DNA of 64,000 nucleotides, taken from contig NZ_JAGGLL010000011.1 in NCBI RefSeq assembly GCF_017874425.1, forward strand, positions 59,772-123,771. The letters are read 5' to 3'. Source of the DNA: Clostridium punense (GTDB lineage Bacteria > Bacillota > Clostridia > Clostridiales > Clostridiaceae). Below the pieces are notes generated by a model. The model saw only the letters and a list, made by a program, of their open reading frames with translations. It made no database searches and was not told the origin of the DNA. A program made the translations under genes and the position numbers. Below, piece by piece: positions 58,174-64,000 of this stretch (positions within the stretch are counted from its first letter, which is position 1; every line of letters begins with the position of its first letter).

Positions 58174-60339
58174 ATGAAAGGCAAAGTAAGAAAAGTCCCT
58201 TATGTGCCTCAACTTATTCAAACTGAATGTGGTTTTTGTTGCGTAGCCATGCTGCTAAAATATTATAAAGATAATAGGTCACTGAGCCAATTAAGGGAGT
58301 ATGTAGATGTAGGAAGAGATGGATTGAGCTTAAAGCAATTGATTAATTTATTGAATAGGCTGGGATTTGAAGCAAAGGCATACAAAAGCAATATTGATGG
58401 ATTAAAAACTATTAAGATGCCCGCAATAATTCATTGGGAGGGTAGACATTTTGTAGTGCTTGAAAGAATAGATAGTAACAGCGCAGTGATTGTGGATCCA
58501 GCGATAGGTAGAAGAAAAATAGGATTAGATGAATTAGAGGAAAAGTTTACAACTTATTCTCTGGTTGCCTCTCCTACTGATAAGTTTGTGCCGGAGAAAT
58601 CCAAAGGTAGTATTTGGTTTCATTATTTGTATCTTATGCTTAATGATAAAAAGTTGCTGTCTCAAATATTGTTATACTCAATATTGACCTATCTGATTAC
58701 ACTATGTTTTCCTATAATGATACAAAGTGTCATTGATGGTATTTCAACACAAGATTTTAGTTATGTATTCAGCTTGAAGAAAAATTTTATAATCACTTCA
58801 GCTTTTATAACATATGGTTTGTTATTATTTACAAGTGGTAAAAAACAAGTTGAGTTTAAAATTCTTATTTACAATACCTTGTGCAAAGATATATTTAAGC
58901 ATTTGTTAAAGCTACCTTACAAGTTTTTTGAAAACAGATCAATAGGAGATATAATTTTTAGAATTGAAAGCTTGGGAATAATACGAAATTTATACTCCGA
59001 AAAGCTAATTAGTTTTTTTATTGACTGTGGAAGTATATTAATAATTTTAGCTTATATGTTTTCTAAGTCTATAGTATTGGCTGTGGCCGCAATAGTACTG
59101 TCTGTCGGCGCTGCAATAATTATGTATGGTGCTAATAAAAAAATTCTAGAAAACAATCATTATGAAATAATAGAATCATCAAAACTTCAAACTCTGCAAA
59201 TTGAAATGCTAAGTTCAATTCAGATAATTAAATCATCAGGTATAGAAGATGATATTTATAATAAATGGGGTAATCAGTTTGATTCAACTATCGCTAAGAC
59301 TAAAATGAGAGAAAAATATCAAAACATATATGTTACACTTACAACTTTAATAAAGACAATAGCTCCTTTCGCTATTATGTTTATTGGGGTAGGAGTATAT
59401 GCCAGCGGAGATATTACACTAGGAACCTTGATTTCTTTTTATACTATGGCTACTATGTTTTTCTCAATTGCTGTTGGTATTTTTGTATCAATAAATGATT
59501 TCTCACTAGTGTCTCAATACCTTGAAAGAATTAAAGATATAACTGATCAAAGCGTTGAACAAGAAATAGAGAATAATAATAAACTTGCTGTTGGTGGAAA
59601 TATAGAGCTAAAAAATGTCAGCTTTTCATTTACAAAACATTCTCAAGAAGTTCTTAAAAACATAAATATGAAAATCGAAAGTGGGCAGAAGATAGCTATT
59701 GTAGGTAAGTCAGGCTCCGGAAAAAGTACTTTGGGCAAGATGCTGATTGGACTATATATGCCTAAAAGTGGCGAAATTTATTATGATGGAAAATCAATTA
59801 AGAATATTGGTCTAAAAAACCTTAGGAGAAAAATAGGAATTATTCCACAAGAAATAATCATATTTAATAAAGATATTTATGAAAACATTAAAATGAATAG
59901 AGATTTTGTTGATTTCGATATGGTTAAAAGAGCTGCCGAGATATGCCAAATTAATGAAGAAATTGAAGACATGCCTATGGGATACAACACGTTAATTTCA
60001 AATATGGGAAGCAATTTATCAGGGGGGCAGAGGCAAAGAATGGCGTTAGCAAGAGCTATCGTACACAACCCCAAAATCATTATAATGGATGAAGCCACAA
60101 GTTCATTAGATGCAATTAATGAATATAAAATATCTAAGTATTTTGAGAATAATGAGTGCACAAGAATAATAATTGCACACAGATTATCAACAATAATTAA
60201 TTCAGACAAAATTTTTGTCATGGATAAGGGGGAAATTGTTGAGCAAGGAACACATGAAGAGTTGATTAAACTTAATGGTAAGTACAGCGAGTTATACAAC
60301 TATCATATAGAGGAAGAAAGTGTTGCAGTAGCAACATAA
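58174..60339 (+). CDS. lanT: Peptidase-containing ABC exporter LanT
   Basis: 721 residues. An N-terminal C39 protease cuts leaders after GG/GA and is coupled to export. Catalytic residues: Gln13, Cys19 (QTECGFCC), His92 (GRHFVVL), Asp108 (VDPAIG). Six membrane segments follow (about 160-430), then the ATPase: Walker A GKSGSGKST, signature NLSGGQRQRMALARA, Walker B IIIMDEATSSLD, and AHRLST. Start: ATG 58174, 5 nt after GAGGTGA. One exporter for all four precursors fits their GG, GA and GA sites. Confidence 0.96.
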   Translation: MKGKVRKVPYVPQLIQTECGFCCVAMLLKYYKDNRSLSQLREYVDVGRDGLSLKQLINLLNRLGFEAKAYKSNIDGLKTIKMPAIIHWEGRHFVVLERIDSNSAVIVDPAIGRRKIGLDELEEKFTTYSLVASPTDKFVPEKSKGSIWFHYLYLMLNDKKLLSQILLYSILTYLITLCFPIMIQSVIDGISTQDFSYVFSLKKNFIITSAFITYGLLLFTSGKKQVEFKILIYNTLCKDIFKHLLKLPYKFFENRSIGDIIFRIESLGIIRNLYSEKLISFFIDCGSILIILAYMFSKSIVLAVAAIVLSVGAAIIMYGANKKILENNHYEIIESSKLQTLQIEMLSSIQIIKSSGIEDDIYNKWGNQFDSTIAKTKMREKYQNIYVTLTTLIKTIAPFAIMFIGVGVYASGDITLGTLISFYTMATMFFSIAVGIFVSINDFSLVSQYLERIKDITDQSVEQEIENNNKLAVGGNIELKNVSFSFTKHSQEVLKNINMKIESGQKIAIVGKSGSGKSTLGKMLIGLYMPKSGEIYYDGKSIKNIGLKNLRRKIGIIPQEIIIFNKDIYENIKMNRDFVDFDMVKRAAEICQINEEIEDMPMGYNTLISNMGSNLSGGQRQRMALARAIVHNPKIIIMDEATSSLDAINEYKISKYFENNECTRIIIAHRLSTIINSDKIFVMDKGEIVEQGTHEELIKLNGKYSELYNYHIEEESVAVAT

Positions 60340-60430
60340 AGGTATTGCGATGAAGATAATGGAATTATTAAAATAAGTGGTTACAATAAACAATAAGCTT
60401 AAAAAAAGATGTATGTGGGGGGCGTTAATA

Positions 60431-60670
60431 ATGAAAAATATTGAAATGTTGAAAAATCCAGTTTTAAGAACTAAATACTCAGTTAATGAAATTAATCCAG
60501 CAGGAGATCTTTTAACTGAAGTAACTGAACAGGACTTTACAATAAGCGTATCAGGTGGATATGACAGTGCTAAATTAGGAAATCAAGGATCAGATTGCAG
60601 TTGGAGTAGAGAGTGTCAAAGAATATGTAACTGGATCAGTTATGGTTCAGGTGGATGGTTTGGATGCTAA
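60431..60670 (+). CDS. lanA: Lanthipeptide precursor, alpha-like with extended C-terminus
   Basis: 79 residues. The leader MLKNPVLRT...INPAGDLLTEV resembles alpha leaders of two-component lantibiotics (NPxxRT...HPAGxxLxEL in lichenicidin). The cleavage site is VSGG (to residue 43), leaving a 36-residue core. Core residues LGNQGSDCSWSRECQRICN line up with the alpha consensus LGNxGxxC[TS]x[TS]xECxxxC[NK], the lipid II-binding ring region. Known alpha peptides end there. This one continues with WISYGSGGWFGC, adding a fourth Cys (core position 36) plus Ser27 and Ser30. The start is ATG 60431 after GGGGGG. Confidence 0.88.
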   Translation: MKNIEMLKNPVLRTKYSVNEINPAGDLLTEVTEQDFTISVSGGYDSAKLGNQGSDCSWSRECQRICNWISYGSGGWFGC

Positions 60671-60731
60671 TCTACTTATATAGATAACTAAAACAGTGAA
60701 ATAGAAGCTTATTGTTGTGTAATATATGAAT

Positions 60732-60775
60732 ATGTAACACTTGGCTACATTTGAAGTTAAGTGTTACATATTATT
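60732..60775 (+). terminator. Hairpin between the alpha precursor and lanF
   Basis: ATGTAACACTT (60732-60742) and AAGTGTTACAT (60759-60769), then ATTATTTTA. A moderate terminator that may lower lanFEG expression relative to the precursor. Confidence 0.6.
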
Positions 60776-60916
60776 TTAAATAACTTTATAGAATTCATTT
60801 ATGAAAACTCAATTTATACACTCGTGAAGAAGGTATAATTAATAGTTGAAGTTAGACCCCTATATGAAGAGTTTAAATATCTATGTAAACACAAAATGGG
60901 AGATGGTATTTAAAAT

Positions 60917-61861
60917 ATGGAATATATAATAGAAACTAAGAATCTAAGCAAGAAGTATAAGGAATCAGAAGTTGTAAAAAATTTAAATTTGAAAGTTCCT
61001 AAAGGCTGTATTTATGGCTTTTTAGGACCTAATGGTGCAGGAAAGTCCACAACAATTCGAATGCTACTTGGATTAATTAAGATGAACCAAGGTGAAGTAA
61101 GCATTCTAGGAAAGTCAATTAAGAATAATAGGGTAGAGATATTGAGAGAAGTTGGAGCTCTTGTTGAGTCCCCATCGTATTATGGAAATTTATCTGCTTA
61201 CGATAATCTGGATATTGTAAGAAGTATATTAGGATTAACGAAAGAACATATAAATGAGGCATTAAAGATTGTAGGGTTGTCTGATTGTGAAAAAAAACTT
61301 GTGAAAAATTTTTCTTTAGGAATGAAGCAAAGATTAGGGATAGCAAAAGCTATTATTGGACAGCCCAAAGTACTAATTTTAGATGAGCCAACAAATGGTC
61401 TTGATCCTCTTGGAATTATTGAGATAAGGGAAATGATAAAAGGATTGCCAGATAAAACAGGAATGACTGTACTCGTATCGAGTCATATTTTAAGCGAAAT
61501 TGAACAAATTGCTACCCATGTTGGAATTGTTAACAAAGGGGTATTATGCTACCAGGGTACATTGGGAGATTTAATGGACATAGGAAAGGAGTGTACTAAA
61601 ATAATAGCTAACCCTATAGAGCGTGCGCACAATGAAATTATAAATTTAGGGTATGATGCAGAGGTAGATGGGGATATGATTATAGCTAAAAAGGTAGAAG
61701 ACGCATCTAAAGTTAACAGAAATCTTGTTATTAGTGGAATAGATGTACACCATATAAGTAGGTATAAGGAAACATTAGAGGAAATATTCATAAATATTAT
61801 AAATACGGAGGATAGTATTGATGTTAATGGAGCTATTAAAAATAGATTTTCTAAAGGTTAA
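60917..61861 (+). CDS. lanF: Immunity-type ABC transporter ATPase LanF
   Basis: 314 residues, lantibiotic-protection/bacitracin-type ATPase. Walker A LGPNGAGKSTT, Q-loop region ALVESPSYYGNLSA, signature NFSLGMKQRLGIAKA, Walker B VLILDEPTNGLDP and the H-loop SSHIL. The E-loop-like Glu in place of the usual Gln (VGALVESPS) is typical of LanF proteins. With two permeases it expels lantibiotic from the membrane of the producer. Start: ATG after GGGAGATGG. Confidence 0.92.
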   Translation: MEYIIETKNLSKKYKESEVVKNLNLKVPKGCIYGFLGPNGAGKSTTIRMLLGLIKMNQGEVSILGKSIKNNRVEILREVGALVESPSYYGNLSAYDNLDIVRSILGLTKEHINEALKIVGLSDCEKKLVKNFSLGMKQRLGIAKAIIGQPKVLILDEPTNGLDPLGIIEIREMIKGLPDKTGMTVLVSSHILSEIEQIATHVGIVNKGVLCYQGTLGDLMDIGKECTKIIANPIERAHNEIINLGYDAEVDGDMIIAKKVEDASKVNRNLVISGIDVHHISRYKETLEEIFINIINTEDSIDVNGAIKNRFSKG

Positions 61862-62567
61862 AAAGAATTTTATATGGAAATTTATAATTCTAGTACCCTT
61901 TATTACTGCCATTCTTGTACATTTTTTAATTATACTCCAATTCAAATCTTTAAATGAGCTTTGCAGATCACAATCAGTTAATGGATGGATTGTGTTGATC
62001 GGGCAAAACAGCGGACCAGCATTGTGGCCAAGCTTAATAGCAATAATAATTATGATTATTTCTATTACTATTTATCAGATTGAATTTAAAGGAAATTCAT
62101 TTAATGCACAAGTATGTTTTCCGGTTAGTAGAAGCAAGGTTTTTATAGCTAAATTTATGGTGATATTCACATTTGTATTTATTGTCATTGTTTTAAATAT
62201 CCTTGGGTTAATAGTAGTAGGAATATATAATCATGTGACTAACCCATTTCCTCTTTTCTCATATATTAAATACTTATTAGCTCAATGCTGTAGTGTTATG
62301 GGGATTATTGCTATTAGTAATTGGATTAGCTCGTTATATAAAAATCCCATGATACCCTACATAGTAGGCGTATTTGGATTTGTGTTTGGCCTAATTCTAC
62401 CACATGAATTTAGACAAGTTTCATACTTTTTTCCATACGCTTATCCTCAATTTGCCAGTGGATTTGGAAAGTTTAATCCCCTAATAGCTGTACTTGGAGG
62501 AACTATTTCAGGAATTATAATTTTAGGGTTATCCATTTGTGAATTTAATAATAGAGATATACAGTAA
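61821..62567 (+). CDS. lanE: Immunity-type ABC transporter permease LanE
   Basis: About 248 residues with six hydrophobic segments and a basic N-terminus (MELLKIDFLKVKKNFIWKF), as in LanE/LanG and bacitracin-type permeases. Its start, ATG 61821, is 9 nt after GGAGG (TTG 61818 is also possible). It overlaps lanF by about 40 nt, so translation is coupled. Confidence 0.85.
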   Translation: MLMELLKIDFLKVKKNFIWKFIILVPFITAILVHFLIILQFKSLNELCRSQSVNGWIVLIGQNSGPALWPSLIAIIIMIISITIYQIEFKGNSFNAQVCFPVSRSKVFIAKFMVIFTFVFIVIVLNILGLIVVGIYNHVTNPFPLFSYIKYLLAQCCSVMGIIAISNWISSLYKNPMIPYIVGVFGFVFGLILPHEFRQVSYFFPYAYPQFASGFGKFNPLIAVLGGTISGIIILGLSICEFNNRDIQ

Positions 62568-62618
62568 CACGTCTAACTAGAAATATAGGTAGTACAACAA
62601 GTGATGGAAGGAATGTTT

Positions 62619-63344
62619 ATGATGTTTAATATTTTAAGAGCTGAATATATCAAATTAAAAGGCAGCCAATTTGTTGCTATTATGATAATAATTACTCTTG
62701 GACCTTTATTTAATGGTATTTCAGTTGCATCTAAGCTAAGAGAAATAGATGATAAAGTAAATGCTGTTGAGGCCATATATGATTTTAGTATACAAGGATA
62801 TACAATGATAATTTTACCTACTATTATTATTTTGATATTTCTTATAAATATGAGAGAAGAGAGGATTAATGGGGGAATAAAGGAAGTTCTTACTCTTCCT
62901 GTAACTAAAAAGCAAGTATACTTCAGTAAGCTAATAGTAGGAGTTCTACTAGTTGCATTGAGTTTATTTAGTTTTTTTATAGTTCTTGTTGGAGCTGCTT
63001 TTCTTCAAAATAGCATAATGATAAGCAGTGTGGGTTTAGTAATGTTAAGAATGATAAAAATTTTTTTGGTTTCCTTAGGTATCATTGGAATACAATTTTA
63101 TTTGAGTATCAATTATGAAAGTGTCACTGTACCACTAGGTTTAGGGTTTTGTTTTTTAATTCCATCTTTTTTTATTAGCAGTTCTGACTATAGCATACTA
63201 TACCCATGGGGGTACATGTCAACTATTAATAATTCTGTAGGTATGGATTTAAGTAATATATTAATGATAATCATAAGTATAATAATTTTCTGTTCAGTAA
63301 GCATTTTAGGATATATAAAATTTAGGAAGACAGACATTTGTTAG
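62619..63344 (+). CDS. lanG: Immunity-type ABC transporter permease LanG
   Basis: About 241 residues, six hydrophobic segments, N-terminus FNILRAEYIKLKGSQFVAIM similar in plan to LanE. The loop KEVLTLPVTKKQVYFSKLIV after the second segment is typical of LanE/LanG permeases. Start: ATG 62619, 6 nt after AAGGA; the frame also holds earlier ATGs without spacing. Follows lanE by about 50 nt. Confidence 0.85.
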   Translation: MMFNILRAEYIKLKGSQFVAIMIIITLGPLFNGISVASKLREIDDKVNAVEAIYDFSIQGYTMIILPTIIILIFLINMREERINGGIKEVLTLPVTKKQVYFSKLIVGVLLVALSLFSFFIVLVGAAFLQNSIMISSVGLVMLRMIKIFLVSLGIIGIQFYLSINYESVTVPLGLGFCFLIPSFFISSSDYSILYPWGYMSTINNSVGMDLSNILMIIISIIIFCSVSILGYIKFRKTDIC

Positions 63345-63373
63345 ATTTTTATTAATGAAAGGTTTTGATAATA

Positions 63374-63913
63374 ATGAAGGAAATATTTGCGTATGTGGGT
63401 AGCAGGATGGAAGGTAGTTCAAAAACTTTCCAGTATGTAAAAAGTGCAATTAATAATGCTCTCAAACTAGTGGGAGACTATGAAGTTAAAGTAAATATTT
63501 ATACAGCAGCAGACCTTAATATTAAATTTTGTAGGGGGTGTCTTAATTGCTTTGTGAATGGCATATGCTATATGGATAATGAAGATGACATGAAAATAAT
63601 TAAGGACAAAATATTGAGTGCTGATATAATAATATTAGCAAGTCCAGTTTATGTACACCATATAAGCGGTGATATGAAGGTGTTTCTTGATAGGTTAGGA
63701 TATTGGTGCCATTTGCTAAGATTAGCAGGAAAGCCAGGCATTGCAGTAGCAACATCCGGTGGAAATGGACTTGATTTAACATATAATTACCTGTATAAAG
63801 TTATGTCTTATTTAGGTATAAAGGTAGTTGGAAAGTTTGGAATTGCACCCTATAAAATAGATGAAGAGTATCTTAACTCTGTAGAAAACTGTTCAAAAGT
63901 AATTGCGGATTAA
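63374..63913 (+). CDS. NADPH-dependent FMN reductase/flavodoxin-like protein, possibly truncated
   Basis: About 179 residues. Flavodoxin-like fold: FAYVGSRMEGSSKTFQYVKS (phosphate-binding loop), RGCLNCFVNGICYMDNEDDM (the CxGCxxC..C.. segment of this family), ADIIILASPVYVHHISGDMK, LDRLGY and GIAVATSGGNGLD. No obvious C-terminal helix completes the fold, and the sequence after the stop looks unrelated, so it may be cut short. Start: ATG 63374. It could be a tailoring reductase of the cluster or a passenger; I cannot tell. Confidence 0.7.
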   Translation: MKEIFAYVGSRMEGSSKTFQYVKSAINNALKLVGDYEVKVNIYTAADLNIKFCRGCLNCFVNGICYMDNEDDMKIIKDKILSADIIILASPVYVHHISGDMKVFLDRLGYWCHLLRLAGKPGIAVATSGGNGLDLTYNYLYKVMSYLGIKVVGKFGIAPYKIDEEYLNSVENCSKVIAD

Positions 63914-64000
63914 CCCCTTCGTTTTGGACAAAACCTAATAAATTCTTCGATTTTCTTAGATTTACACTCTTATCTGAATATTAGTTGTATCCTCTCCAAA
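63914..64000. other. Non-coding right edge
   Basis: 87 bases with no gene. CCCTTCGTTTTGGACAAAAC right after the stop could be a mobile-element terminus. On the minus strand a short frame ends GEDTTNIQIRV, perhaps the tail of a gene lying to the right. Confidence 0.35.

Overview
The window is AT-rich, Gram-positive DNA whose gene content and order point to a spore-forming Clostridium (sensu stricto). It carries spore genes (alpha/beta SASP, pdaB-like deacetylase, ytxC), T-box-controlled aminoacyl-tRNA synthetases, the acetylase (dapH) branch of lysine synthesis, infC with an ATT start behind an L20-type leader, and strong AGGAGG-type ribosome sites with frequent TTG/GTG starts. The species cannot be named from the sequence alone.

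Layout. 1-7.4 kb: end of a DEAD-box RNA helicase (-), M16 peptidase-recX, a membrane transglutaminase, a TPR protein (-) and an S41 peptidase. 7.5-16 kb: T-box(Val)-valS, folC, a YncE-like beta-propeller whose ribosome site is covered by a perfect hairpin, a DUF4364 gene (-), a pdaB-like gene and a two-OB-fold ssb. 16-22 kb: dapH (-), cobO-aminotransferase (+) and asd-dapA-dapB (-); together these make diaminopimelate/lysine. 22-33 kb: an oligopeptide transport region, oppA-oppBCDF followed by two further oppA genes, each with its own leader and terminator, one with a CodY-like box. 33-43 kb: SASP, methyltransferase-hslO, five tRNA genes (Val-Asp-Phe-Gly-Cys), a DUF6873-like gene (-), ytxC, infC-rpmI-rplT, ktrB-ktrA and a SpoU methyltransferase. 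43-49.7 kb: T-box(Phe)-pheS-pheT, zapA and a glycosyltransferase.

From about 49.8 kb to the end is an accessory island. It starts with a decayed IS256/Mutator-type transposase and about 1 kb of gene-free DNA, followed by a class II lanthipeptide cluster: lanM1, three small precursors, lanM2, lanT (C39 peptidase-ABC exporter), a fourth precursor, an immunity-type ABC transporter lanFEG, and a short flavoprotein at the right edge. The three precursors after lanM1 look like beta peptides of two-component lantibiotics (C-terminal [TS]xxCTxxC). The fourth, after lanT, looks like the matching alpha peptide (LGNxGxxCSxSxECxxxCN), but with an unusual 12-residue C-terminal extension ending in an extra Cys. 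I read this as a two-component lantibiotic system with one alpha and three alternative beta peptides. An exact 18-bp inverted repeat brackets two of the beta genes. This is the most novel part of the window.

The intergenic DNA of the housekeeping part holds several dispersed repeat families that the genes do not explain: TAAGGCATCTTC...-type elements at stop codons and between the T-boxes and their synthetase genes, elements with TAACAACATTTTGGAAG-type ends upstream of folC and ytxC and downstream of recX, about 50-bp GGGAACCA...TGGTTCCC palindromes, and a 15-bp-period palindrome array after ssb.
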